Of a stretch of 64,000 bases of DNA, positions 1-8,821 are shown one piece after another (position 1 is the first letter of the stretch; each line of letters begins with the position of its first letter). The position numbers and the translations under genes are program-made. Under the pieces are notes generated by a model. That model saw only the letters and a program-made list of their open reading frames with translations, searched no databases and was not told the DNA's origin. The stretch covers positions 2,702,501 to 2,766,500 of the forward strand of contig NZ_NPJZ01000001.1 in assembly GCF_002245895.1 (NCBI RefSeq), written 5' to 3'. Source of the stretch: Rhodococcus sp. OK302. GTDB taxonomy: Bacteria > Actinomycetota > Actinomycetes > Mycobacteriales > Mycobacteriaceae.

Positions 1-939
1 CTGCAACTGACTTTGAACAGTTCGGCAGACGGATACGGACTGTCGGGTGTATGGCTCTACGCGACGGACCTGTTCGACAAGGCGACCGTCGAATCATTTG
101 CGGAGCGTTTTGGTCGTATTCTCGAACAGGTCACCGACGATTCGTCGATTCGGGTCGGTGATATCGAATTGCTCACCGCTGCAGAGAAAGACGAGGCTCT
201 CGGCGCGGGAATTCAGCGCAGTGTCTCGACAGCTCCGACGTCGGCGCTTCTGCCGCAATTGCTGTCATCGATCGTCGAGAGTGATCCCGAAGCGCCGGCA
301 GTTGTCCTGGCCGGCGAGGAAATCGACTATGCGACAGTCGATTCACGGTCTTCGCAGCTGGCGCGTCAGCTGATCGAGGAGGGCACGGGGCCCGGACAAC
401 TCGTTGCGCCGGAAAAGCTGTCCGGAATCGACGCAGTCGTCGCGCAATGGGCGATCGTCAAGACCGGAGCCGCCACAGTCTTGGCGTCGGAAGCCATTCT
501 GACCGTCACAGCGGAGACCGTCGCTCGCGCGGGCTCGCAACCCACCCGTCCGATCAGCTACGCCGACAGGCTGCGCCCGTTGACGTCCGACGACATCGCC
601 TACCGAACCTCCGGTTGGGAGCTGACATACGGCGAACTCTCGGACACGTTGGCAAGAGTGCGCGCGAAATACGCCGTCGACGTCGAGTCGCGGGTGCTGA
701 CTGCAGCGTCCGACAGCGTTGCCTTGGCCGATGGGATTGCCTTGCCGATACTGCTGGCGGCATCAGCCGGCGCTGCGTGGGTAGATCCTCCGGTTGACCT
801 CGAATCGCTCGAGGACGCGTTGGCCGACGATTGGGTGACACACGCGATTCTGTCCGAGGAGGCGGTTGCGCGAATCGACCGCAACGAACTTCCGGACCTC
901 GAGCATGTCCTCGATGCGAACGACCCACGGGGCTGGTGA
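1..939 (+). CDS. Nonribosomal peptide synthetase, C-terminal part (condensation end plus degenerate adenylation domain)
   Basis: The reading frame is open at the left edge, so this is the last 312 residues of a larger NRPS. The first 70 or so residues are the end of a condensation domain (a WLYATDLFD-type segment, also present in the downstream NRPS). The remainder aligns in order with the N-terminal part of the adenylation domain of the next gene: DIAYRTSGWELTYGEL sits where the other has the TSGSTGRPKG P-loop, and VTHAIL where it has VTHAFM. The ATP-binding loop is destroyed, and the protein stops before the NAYGPTE motif, so the later A motifs and the carrier domain are absent. It cannot adenylate. 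The frame is intact throughout, which suggests retention. The condensation domain probably uses the A-T unit that begins the next protein in trans (inference). Confidence 0.85.
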   Translation: MQLTLNSSADGYGLSGVWLYATDLFDKATVESFAERFGRILEQVTDDSSIRVGDIELLTAAEKDEALGAGIQRSVSTAPTSALLPQLLSSIVESDPEAPAVVLAGEEIDYATVDSRSSQLARQLIEEGTGPGQLVAPEKLSGIDAVVAQWAIVKTGAATVLASEAILTVTAETVARAGSQPTRPISYADRLRPLTSDDIAYRTSGWELTYGELSDTLARVRAKYAVDVESRVLTAASDSVALADGIALPILLAASAGAAWVDPPVDLESLEDALADDWVTHAILSEEAVARIDRNELPDLEHVLDANDPRGW

Positions 940-943
940 ACTC

Positions 944-987
944 TCGGCACTGTGAGTGGCAGAGCTCATAGACACTCGCAGTGCCGA
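944..987. terminator. Hairpin between the two NRPS genes
   Basis: A 15-bp inverted repeat with one mismatch (arms 944-958 and 973-987, CGGCACTGTGAGTG pairing with CACTCGCAGTGCCG) lies 5 bases after the first NRPS stop. No T-run follows. It could be a terminator or attenuator, or a processing site that sets the ratio of the two synthetases. Confidence 0.5.
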
Positions 988-1102
988 CTGTCGGCGAGGC
1001 CCCCGGCTGTAACAATGACTGCGGGTTGCCGATGAGCTGTGGGGAGCCGGTACAGGCCTGCAAGCAAGTGGAAACAAGAATTACGTGAAGGTGAGTTGTC
1101 TG

Positions 1103-1156
1103 ATGGCGCCAGGGGTCGACGTATCTGCAGATCGATCACAGGACGTGATCGCATGA
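1103..1156 (+). CDS. Possible 17-residue leader ORF before the second NRPS
   Basis: ATG at 1103 follows a strong ribosome-binding site (GAAGGTGAG, 1087-1095, seven bases upstream). The frame reads MAPGVDVSADRSQDVIA and stops with a TGA that overlaps the NRPS ATG (ATGA at 1153-1156). The arrangement suggests translational coupling into the NRPS. No family is recognised. It may simply be a leader, or chance. Confidence 0.3.
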   Translation: MAPGVDVSADRSQDVIA

Positions 1157-4100
1157 GCGCCGACGACGTAGCAGCAGTCGACATGACACCCGGGAAGGCA
1201 CGAGGAAGCCGCAAGCCTCGTCCCGCCCGCACACGACGGGTGCGAGTGCCGCTGCTACCTCAACTGCTGGCAGCTGCCGTCGACATCGATCCGGCTGCGG
1301 TCGCCATCCGCTTCGACGGACGGTCCGTCACCTACGCCGAGCTGGACGCGACGTCGTCGCAGCTTGCTCGCCTGCTCATCACGCACGGGGTGGGCCCGGA
1401 GGATCGTGTCGCGATTTCCATCCCACGGTCTGTCGAGTCGGTGTGCGCCGTGTGGGCCGTCGCGAAGGCGGGTGCGGCGTTTGTGCCCGTGGACCCGAAC
1501 TATCCGGCCGATCGAGTCCTCCACATGATTTCCGATTCGGGTGCCTCGATCGGTCTGACGGTGGCGGCCGTCGCCGGCGAATTGCCGTCGAGCTTGCCGT
1601 GGTGGGAACTCGACAGCGCGGAGTACGTGGCTCTCGCATCTGATGTCCCGGCTGAACCCGTGTCGTACACCGAACGCGTCGGAACCTTGCGCCCAGAACA
1701 CCCGGCGTACGTGATCTACACCTCAGGCTCAACGGGACGGCCCAAGGGCGTCATCGTCACACACGGCGGTCTCGCAGACCTCTGCGCCGAGCAAGTTGAA
1801 CGCTACGGTCTGACAGCCACTTCTCGCACTTTGCACTTTGCGTCTCCGAGCTTCGACGCTTCCGTGCTGGAATTGCTCCTCGCCTTCGGCGGCGGTTCGA
1901 CGATGGTGATCGCTCGTCCCGATGTCTACGGCGGAGACGAACTGGCTGAACTCCTTGTGGGGGAACAGGTCACACATGCATTCATGACTCCGGCCGCGCT
2001 CGGATCTCTTTCGGCAGAAGACGGTTTCGAGAATATCGAGGTCGTTGTTGTCGGCGGCGAAGCGTGTTCACCCGCTCTGGTGGCGCGTTGGGCGCCCGGC
2101 CGCAAGTTCTTCAACGCGTACGGCCCGACCGAAGCCACTGTTGCCACCTCGATCGCCGAACTCACCGGCGAGGGCCCGGTGACTATCGGAGGCCCCGTCC
2201 GCGGCGTCGGACTGTACGTTCTGGACGCCCGGTTGCAGCCGGTCGCCACCGGCACTGCCGGTGAACTATATGTGTCGGGAGCACACCTGGCACGCGGGTA
2301 CAACGGCTTGTCCGGGACTACCGCAGCATGTTTTGTCGCGAACCCGTTCGGAACCGGCGGTGAGCGCCTGTACCGCACCGGAGATACCGTGCGTTGGATT
2401 CGGACCGACGACGGCGAGCGTGACCTCGAATACCTCGGCCGAGCCGACTCCCAGGTCAAGATCCGTGGTTTCCGCATCGAGCTCGGCGAAATCGACGCTG
2501 TTCTCGCCGCAGTGCCCGGCGTGGATTTTGTAGCGACACTGATCAGGACCGGGCCGACGGGCGAGCCCGCGTTGGTGTCGTATGCGAAGGCCAAAGCCGG
2601 AGTCGGCCTCGACCCCGACGCGTTGCTCGTCAGTGCACGGGCTGCACTGCCGCGGCACATGGTTCCGGCATCGATCGTGATGATCGCGGAGATTCCGCTG
2701 ACCCCGGTCGGCAAGCTCGACGTCGACGCATTGCCCGCTCCGCAGTTCGAATCCCGCTCGTACCGAGCACCATCCACGCCTGCGCAGATACTGGTCGCCG
2801 ACGCAATCGCTGACCTGCTCGGGCTCGAGCAAGTCGGAGCCGACGACGATTTCTTCGAGTTGGGCGGCAACTCCCTGATCGCAGCCAAACTGGCAGGTCG
2901 ACTCGGCGCAGCATTCGAGACGCGCGTGCAGGTGAAGACTCTGTTCGAGGCATCGACTGTCGAAGCGCTGGCAGCACGTATCGAATCCTCGACAGACTCG
3001 GCCGGACATGTTGCGCTGCAACCGATGACACGTCCCGAGCGGGTTCCGCTTTCGTTGCCGCAGAAACGTATGTGGTTCCTCAGCCAGTTCGACGCGGAAT
3101 CGGCGGTCAATAATATTCCGATCGTTCTGAGGCTGACCGGCGAACTCGACGTGAGTGCACTCCGTAGTGCGGTGGACGACGTCGTTGCGCGGCACGAGGT
3201 GCTCCGTACCTTGTACCCGGCTTTCGACGGTATCGGTTATCAGGAAATCCACGAGGCGTCGACTGCCGACATCGACGTGGTGCCCCAGGATCTCGACGAA
3301 TCCGCACTGCTCGCAACGTTGCTGCCATTGGTCACAACAGGATTCGATGTCGCGACGGCCGTTCCGCTACGAGTTCGACTCTTCCGTACCAGCCCAACCG
3401 AATTCGTGCTGGCGATGGTGGTTCATCACATCTCCGCGGACGGTGTGTCGGTTGGTCCGTTGGTGCGTGACGTCGCGGTGGCGTATCTCGCCCGGGTGAG
3501 TGGTGAGGCGCCGGCGTGGTCTCCGCTTGCTGTTCAGTACGCGGACTTCGCGTTGTGGCAGCAGCAGGTTCTCGGTGACGATTCCGATCCGGCGTCGCTG
3601 ATGTCCGAGCAATTGCGTTACTGGAGTGAGAATCTCGCGGGTCTGCCGGAGAAGATCGACGTGCCGTCGGATTGGCCGCGTCCGGCTGTGGCGTCGACGC
3701 GTGGTGGCGTGCACCGGTTCGAGATCGATGGTGAACTGCATCGTTCGCTCGAGCAATTAGCGCTGGATCGCAATGTTTCGCTGTTCATGGTTGTGCATTC
3801 TGCGCTCGCGGTGTTGCTGGCACGGCTGGCGTCGACGGATGACGTGGTGATCGGTTCGCCGATTTCCGGTCGCGGTGAGCCTGCGCTCGACGATGTGATC
3901 GGGATGTTCGTCAATACGTTGGTGTTGCGTACGTCGATAACTCCGGATACGTCTTTCGCGGCGTTGCTCGAGCAGGTTCGGGAGACTGATCTCAGCGCAT
4001 TCGCGAACGCGGACTTGCCTTTCGAGCGTTTGGTCGAGGTTCTGGACCCGGCGCGTTCGCAGGCGCATCATCCGCTGTTTCAGGTGGCACTGTTTTTCCA

Positions 4101-6975
4101 GAATATGGCCGGTGAGGCTTTGGAACTGCCAGGGCTGCGGGTCTCGGAATTTGATGCCGGAATCGACATCGCGAAGTTCGATCTTCAGTTGACAGCATCG
4201 CCGATCGAGGATGAGGCCGGCGTTGGCACCGGTATCGCGATGTCCTGGTTGTATGCGACAGACCTTTTCGATGCCGAAACTGCGGTGGCGTTTGCCGATC
4301 GGTTGACTCGCATTCTCCGCGCGATGGTAGCCGACACGAACTCTGCTGTCGGCGACGTGGAACTGCTGTCCACCAATGACTTCCAGAGTATCGTCCGGGA
4401 TTTCAACGACACTGCTCAGGTGACGGTGGGTGGGTTGTTGTTGGATGGTTTCGATTCGGTGGTGGCGGTGTCGCCGGGTGCGCGGGCGGTGGTGTTCGGC
4501 GGTGAGGTGCTGTCGTATGCGGAGTTCGATGTCAAGGTGAACAGGCTTGCCCGGTATCTGATCGGGTTGGGGGTGGGTCCGGAGTCGTTGGTGGGGTTGG
4601 CGGTTCGTCGGTCGACGGATTTGTTGGTGGGGTTGTATGCGATTGTGCGTGCGGGTGGGGCGTGGGTGCCCCTGGATCCTGATGCGCCGTCGGCTCGTAA
4701 CGAGTATGTGTTGGAGACGGCTGATCCGGTGTGTGTGGTGTCGACGGAGCGTGATGGTTTCGCGGCGTCGGGTCGTCGGGTTGTGTGTGTGGATGTTGTT
4801 GATGTGTCTGGTTTTTCGGGTGCGCGGGTGTTGGATGTGGATCGGTTGGGGCCGTTGCGTTCGGGGAATGCGGCGTATGTGATTTTCACGTCGGGGTCGA
4901 CGGGTCGTCCGAAGGGTGTGGCTGTTTCGCATGGGGCGATTGTGAATCAGTTGGAGTGGATGCAGGCGGAATATGCTTTGACGCCTGCGGATGTGTATTT
5001 GCAGAAGACGGCGACGACGTTCGATGTGTCGTTGTGGGGGTTTTTCATGCCGTTGCGGGTGGGGGCGACGTTGGTGGTTGCTGCTGCTGATGGTCATCGG
5101 GATCCGGGGTATTTGGCGTCGGTGATTGATGAGCAGGGTGTGTCGGTGACGGATTTCGTTCCGACGATGTTGTCGACGTTTTCGTCGTTGGTGGATCCGG
5201 GGTTGTTGGGTTCGTTGCGTGATGTGTTGGTGATTGGTGAGGCGTTGCCGGTGGAGGCGGTGCGGGAGTTTGCTGCGGTGTCGTCGGCGCGGGTTCATAA
5301 TTTGTATGGTCCGACGGAGGCGGCGGTGTCGTTTACGTTTGCGGATGTGACGGCGGTGGGGTCGTCGGGCAGTGTGGTGTCGATTGGTGTGCCGGAGTGG
5401 AATTGCCGGGTGTTTGTGTTGGATTCGCGTTTGCGGCCGGTGCCGGTGGGTGTTGCGGGTGAGTTGTATTTGGTGGGGGTGCAGTTGGCTCGGGGGTATG
5501 TGGGTCGGCCGGATTTGAGTGCGGATCGGTTTGTGGCGTCTCCGTTCGGGTTGGGGGAGCGGATGTATCGGACGGGTGATTTGGTTCGCTGGAACGCATC
5601 TGGTGACATCGAGTACATCGGTCGTACTGATTTTCAGGTGAAGTTTCGTGGTCAGCGGATTGAGTTGGGGGAGATTGAGGCTGCGTTGTCGGCGCATGGG
5701 TCGGTGTTGTCGGCTGCGGTGTTGGTGCGTGGCAGTGTGACGGGTGATCAGTTGGTGGGGTATGTGGTGCCGGCTGTGGGTGCGTCGGTTGATGTGTCGG
5801 TGTTGCGGGGGTTTGTGGGGGAGCGGGTGCCGGGTTATATGGTTCCGGCGGCTGTGGTGGTGTTGGATGCTTTTCCGTTGAATTCGTCGGGGAAGTTGGA
5901 TCGGGGGTTGTTGCCGGAGCCGGTGTTTGAGGCTCGGGTGTTTCGGGCTCCGGTGTCGGTGGTGGAGTTGGTGGTGGCGTCGGCGTTTGTGGGTGTGTTG
6001 GGTGTTGATCGGGTGGGGTTGGATGATGATTTCTTTGCGTTGGGCGGCAACTCGCTGATCGCAATGAAGCTGGCGTCCGAACTGACCGAAGCATTGGGTA
6101 CCTCCGTACCCGTGCGCATGCTCTTCGGTGCGTCCAACGTCGAATCCCTTTCTGCGCGAATAGAAGCTGCGCGTCGAGATGGTTCGAGCACGCCGGCGAA
6201 TCATGCAATCGACGTGCTGTTGCCGATCAGAGAAACTGGATCTGCGGCGCCGATGTTCTTCATTCACCCGATGAGCGGCTTGGCCTGGAAGGCATCAGGG
6301 TTGGTTCCCTACCTCGACGCCCAGTCTCCCGTTTACGGATTGCAAGCGCCGGTCATGGCGGAGGCATGGCAACTTCCGACGTCGGTTGACGCCTTGGCTC
6401 AGCGCTACGTCCAGGAAATGTTGAGCGTGAACCCGAGCGGTCCGTTCCGCATCGTCGGATACTCACTCGGCGGGTACATCGGGCATGCCTGCGCAGTCCT
6501 CCTGCGCTCCAAGGGATTCGACGTGAAGTTGGCGATGATCGACCCTCGTGGCACTGCCGAAGTCGGGGAAACTCAAGCCGGGGACAACGTCGCTGAACTG
6601 GCAGCAGGGTGGGGAGTCGATGTCGGAGACGCAATTGACCTCGGTGCGCTTGGCCGGGACGAGATCCTCGGACTCGGTCGGTCACTCGATTCCCTGTCGT
6701 TCCTCACCGGCGATCAACTCGGATCTCTGTATGATTTTGCAACCTCTGCCGCCTCGATGATCGAAGCTTACGAGCCCAGCGTCTTCGACGGTGATGCGTT
6801 GGTTCTGAGCGCCACCGTGGGAGTCGGAAGTAGTCCGGAACTGTCCGAGATTTGGCAGCCTGCCATCGGTGGCAGCCTGACGGAAGTGTCGGTGGACGCT
6901 TCGCATCACTCGATGATGGACCCCGATCAGCTCGAGTTGATCGGACCTCGCTTGGCGGCGTATTTCAGGAGTTGA
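1153..6975 (+). CDS. Nonribosomal peptide synthetase, A-T-C-A-T-TE, terminal
   Basis: A 1940-residue synthetase that adds the last two residues and releases the peptide. Domains: adenylation 1 (about 30-530, P-loop TSGSTGRPKG near 190), carrier 1 (GGNSL, Ser574), condensation (HHISADG near 758), adenylation 2 (about 1080-1560), carrier 2 (Ser1634), and a type I thioesterase (GYSLGG, Ser1771, with Asp1797 and His1918/1919 as candidate triad partners). No epimerisation domain is seen. Reading the ten pocket positions by eye gives DALFVGAVAK for A1, closest to tyrosine-type codes, and DVWDLILVSK for A2, which I do not recognise. The start is ATG 1153 with AGGA nine bases upstream; a GTG at 1039 would also be in frame. 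It starts with A, not C, so it must pair with the condensation domain ending the previous protein. A2 has strikingly different codon use. Confidence 0.95.
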   Translation: MSADDVAAVDMTPGKARGSRKPRPARTRRVRVPLLPQLLAAAVDIDPAAVAIRFDGRSVTYAELDATSSQLARLLITHGVGPEDRVAISIPRSVESVCAVWAVAKAGAAFVPVDPNYPADRVLHMISDSGASIGLTVAAVAGELPSSLPWWELDSAEYVALASDVPAEPVSYTERVGTLRPEHPAYVIYTSGSTGRPKGVIVTHGGLADLCAEQVERYGLTATSRTLHFASPSFDASVLELLLAFGGGSTMVIARPDVYGGDELAELLVGEQVTHAFMTPAALGSLSAEDGFENIEVVVVGGEACSPALVARWAPGRKFFNAYGPTEATVATSIAELTGEGPVTIGGPVRGVGLYVLDARLQPVATGTAGELYVSGAHLARGYNGLSGTTAACFVANPFGTGGERLYRTGDTVRWIRTDDGERDLEYLGRADSQVKIRGFRIELGEIDAVLAAVPGVDFVATLIRTGPTGEPALVSYAKAKAGVGLDPDALLVSARAALPRHMVPASIVMIAEIPLTPVGKLDVDALPAPQFESRSYRAPSTPAQILVADAIADLLGLEQVGADDDFFELGGNSLIAAKLAGRLGAAFETRVQVKTLFEASTVEALAARIESSTDSAGHVALQPMTRPERVPLSLPQKRMWFLSQFDAESAVNNIPIVLRLTGELDVSALRSAVDDVVARHEVLRTLYPAFDGIGYQEIHEASTADIDVVPQDLDESALLATLLPLVTTGFDVATAVPLRVRLFRTSPTEFVLAMVVHHISADGVSVGPLVRDVAVAYLARVSGEAPAWSPLAVQYADFALWQQQVLGDDSDPASLMSEQLRYWSENLAGLPEKIDVPSDWPRPAVASTRGGVHRFEIDGELHRSLEQLALDRNVSLFMVVHSALAVLLARLASTDDVVIGSPISGRGEPALDDVIGMFVNTLVLRTSITPDTSFAALLEQVRETDLSAFANADLPFERLVEVLDPARSQAHHPLFQVALFFQNMAGEALELPGLRVSEFDAGIDIAKFDLQLTASPIEDEAGVGTGIAMSWLYATDLFDAETAVAFADRLTRILRAMVADTNSAVGDVELLSTNDFQSIVRDFNDTAQVTVGGLLLDGFDSVVAVSPGARAVVFGGEVLSYAEFDVKVNRLARYLIGLGVGPESLVGLAVRRSTDLLVGLYAIVRAGGAWVPLDPDAPSARNEYVLETADPVCVVSTERDGFAASGRRVVCVDVVDVSGFSGARVLDVDRLGPLRSGNAAYVIFTSGSTGRPKGVAVSHGAIVNQLEWMQAEYALTPADVYLQKTATTFDVSLWGFFMPLRVGATLVVAAADGHRDPGYLASVIDEQGVSVTDFVPTMLSTFSSLVDPGLLGSLRDVLVIGEALPVEAVREFAAVSSARVHNLYGPTEAAVSFTFADVTAVGSSGSVVSIGVPEWNCRVFVLDSRLRPVPVGVAGELYLVGVQLARGYVGRPDLSADRFVASPFGLGERMYRTGDLVRWNASGDIEYIGRTDFQVKFRGQRIELGEIEAALSAHGSVLSAAVLVRGSVTGDQLVGYVVPAVGASVDVSVLRGFVGERVPGYMVPAAVVVLDAFPLNSSGKLDRGLLPEPVFEARVFRAPVSVVELVVASAFVGVLGVDRVGLDDDFFALGGNSLIAMKLASELTEALGTSVPVRMLFGASNVESLSARIEAARRDGSSTPANHAIDVLLPIRETGSAAPMFFIHPMSGLAWKASGLVPYLDAQSPVYGLQAPVMAEAWQLPTSVDALAQRYVQEMLSVNPSGPFRIVGYSLGGYIGHACAVLLRSKGFDVKLAMIDPRGTAEVGETQAGDNVAELAAGWGVDVGDAIDLGALGRDEILGLGRSLDSLSFLTGDQLGSLYDFATSAASMIEAYEPSVFDGDALVLSATVGVGSSPELSEIWQPAIGGSLTEVSVDASHHSMMDPDQLELIGPRLAAYFRS
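4420..6040 (+). other. GT-rich codon island covering the second adenylation domain
   Basis: Within the NRPS gene, codon choice switches sharply near 4420 to G/T-ending codons (gtg, ttg, tcg, ggg, gat), and back near 6040, at the conserved DDFF.LGGNSL carrier motif. A short stretch near 5585-5630 has normal usage. The condensation domain before it (from about 3420) shows the trend more weakly. The edges match domain borders, as expected for adenylation-domain exchange by recombination. The same skew removes stop codons from the opposite strand and makes long false antisense frames. Confidence 0.6.
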
Positions 6976-8668
6976 TCGGAACGTCGGAGGACGTCGGCAC
7001 AAATCTGAACGAGAAGCCGACGTTCTTCGTGTTCGTCGGGTCAGGTCCGAGTCCGGGCTGGGTAACCACGGACGTCGGTATCTGCCTTGCGTTTCGGCTC
7101 AAGGGGGGAGCATCCTGCCAAAAGGGCTGAGCAGCTTGCAGTTCCAGCGCAATCTGAATGAGGCCGGCTTCGTCCCACACACGACCACCGAGTTGGATAC
7201 CGAAGGGAAGTCCGGTCTCCTTCGACCTTCCGGCCGGCGTCGTGACAACCGGCGCGCCGGTGTAGTTGGCCCACGAGACATCGGCAGTGACACTCTCGAA
7301 CAGCGAGATGCCCGCGGACTCGGAACGCTTGCTGCCGTCCACCCTGGCACCGGGTACGAGAATGGCGTCGAGGTTGTGTTCGGACAGCATGCGGTTGTAT
7401 TCGTGTTGGTAGCGAAGTCTGTTGTGAGCCAACACCATGAAGTCGGCGACCGGAACAGCCATCGATGCAATTGCGGCTCCGACGAACAGTGCCCGCTCCG
7501 GCCTGTACAGTCCGATCCGGTCGGAGAACTGCTGGTGATAATTTCCGGCCTCGGCCATGTCTCCGGTCAGGAGTCCCGTCGGATAGGTCGGCATTGTCAC
7601 ATCGACAAGCGTGCCACCGAGTGCGACGACAGTGTCCGTGAACTCGGAGAACAGTGTCCCCAACGATCCTGGCAATGTGTCGATTTCTTTGCGGGGGATA
7701 CCGAATCGGTGCCCCGCCAACGGTGACGTTCCGCCCTGAGCAGCCAAGGGATATCCCTGAGCCGGAACCGGCGGACCGACCGACGTGGTGGGATCGTGAG
7801 CGTCGACGCCCGCCATGTAACTGAGCAACAACGACGCATCGGCCGCACTCCGGGCCATCGGACCGGTATGGTCACGAGTCCAGTTGAGAGGGATCGTTCC
7901 GTACGTGCTGCAACGTCCGAAAGTCGGTTTGACCGAGGTAATTCCAGAGGCGCTTGCCGGAATGCGGAGTGACCCGCCGGTATCGGTTCCCGTTGCCAGC
8001 GGACTGAAGCGTGCGGCCAGAACTGCAGCGCTGCCGCCCGACGACCCGCCCGGTGAGTACTCGGGATTCCACGGGTTGCCCACTTGCGGCGTCGCCAAAC
8101 CGATGGCGAATTCGTCGCAGTGTGCGTGGCCCATCAGTACCATGCCGGCTTCACTCAGGCGGCGCCATACCGTCGAATCGCCCGCGGCAATGTTCCCTTC
8201 GAGAACGCGACTCGACGCGGTGACCGGTAATCCTGACACGGCAAACGTGTCTTTCAACGCGATCGGCAGGCCACAGACCAATGGTGGCGCTTCGCCGGTA
8301 CTCGCTCGCCCGGCGCTCGAAAGTCGTTGTGCTGCCTTCTCGGCGGCAGCGTATGCAACCTCGGGATAGATCCGGATCCAGGAGCCGATCCCGCCGTCGT
8401 ACTCGTGACTGCGTGTCAGGCATGCGTCGAGCAGTTCGCCCGGATGAAGGGTGCCGTTCTGGAGCAGACTTGCGGCTTCGGTAGCACTGAGCAAGGCAGG
8501 GTCGGTCGCGTCAATCGTGCCCGGTGCCGGCAATTGATTGTGGCGAGGCATCGAGCGGTTCGGTGCGGCCGCTGCGGGTTGAACGGCAACACCTACTGTC
8601 GTGGCACTGGCCACTCCGAGTGCCGTTGCGGCGCCGAGGAAACCACGTCGGGAAATGCCAGTGTTCAC
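6965..8668 (-). CDS. Tat-exported amidase (amidase-signature family)
   Basis: A 567-residue amidase-signature hydrolase that cleaves an unknown amide outside the cytoplasm. The start is GTG 8668, six to eight bases after a perfect GGAGGT; a longer frame to 8755 has no such site. Residues 5-35 are a twin-arginine signal (SRRGFL, hydrophobic stretch, AxA-like end). The catalytic triad is visible: Lys139 (ALKDTF), Ser209 in PGGSSGG and nucleophile Ser233 in GTDTGGSLRIP. Its 3' end overlaps the convergent NRPS gene by 11 bp. Its place in the cluster suggests it trims or inactivates the peptide, or acts on an acylated precursor (inference). It may also be unrelated to the peptide. Confidence 0.9.
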   Translation of the reverse strand: MNTGISRRGFLGAATALGVASATTVGVAVQPAAAAPNRSMPRHNQLPAPGTIDATDPALLSATEAASLLQNGTLHPGELLDACLTRSHEYDGGIGSWIRIYPEVAYAAAEKAAQRLSSAGRASTGEAPPLVCGLPIALKDTFAVSGLPVTASSRVLEGNIAAGDSTVWRRLSEAGMVLMGHAHCDEFAIGLATPQVGNPWNPEYSPGGSSGGSAAVLAARFSPLATGTDTGGSLRIPASASGITSVKPTFGRCSTYGTIPLNWTRDHTGPMARSAADASLLLSYMAGVDAHDPTTSVGPPVPAQGYPLAAQGGTSPLAGHRFGIPRKEIDTLPGSLGTLFSEFTDTVVALGGTLVDVTMPTYPTGLLTGDMAEAGNYHQQFSDRIGLYRPERALFVGAAIASMAVPVADFMVLAHNRLRYQHEYNRMLSEHNLDAILVPGARVDGSKRSESAGISLFESVTADVSWANYTGAPVVTTPAGRSKETGLPFGIQLGGRVWDEAGLIQIALELQAAQPFWQDAPPLSRNARQIPTSVVTQPGLGPDPTNTKNVGFSFRFVPTSSDVPINS

Positions 8669-8745
8669 GAAAGATACCTCCGAATGTGTCGCCTGGGACG
8701 ATCGGGATAATTCGGATGTCAGGTTACTGGAACTGCATCTGACGA

Positions 8746-8802
8746 CGAAGGCCACCTGCCCTCGACACCCCCTTCGGAAGTGTCGAAAGCCGGTGGCCTT
8801 CG
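8746..8802 (-). terminator. Two-part hairpin after the antigen-85-like gene
   Basis: Arms CGAAGGCCACC (8746-8756) and GGTGGCCTTCG (8792-8802) enclose an inner CGACAC/GTGTCG stem (763-768 / 780-785 of the 8000s). It lies 20 bases past the stop of the esterase gene and before the amidase, so the amidase probably has its own promoter. Confidence 0.65.
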
Positions 8803-8821
8803 AGAAGAATCAGAGTGTCTG

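Noticed and set aside
3757..6267. Very long open frame on the minus strand opposite the NRPS (over 800 codons)
   Set aside because: It exists because the plus-strand codons there are G/T-biased, which removes stops on the other strand. The protein is His/Arg/Pro-rich low complexity with no family.
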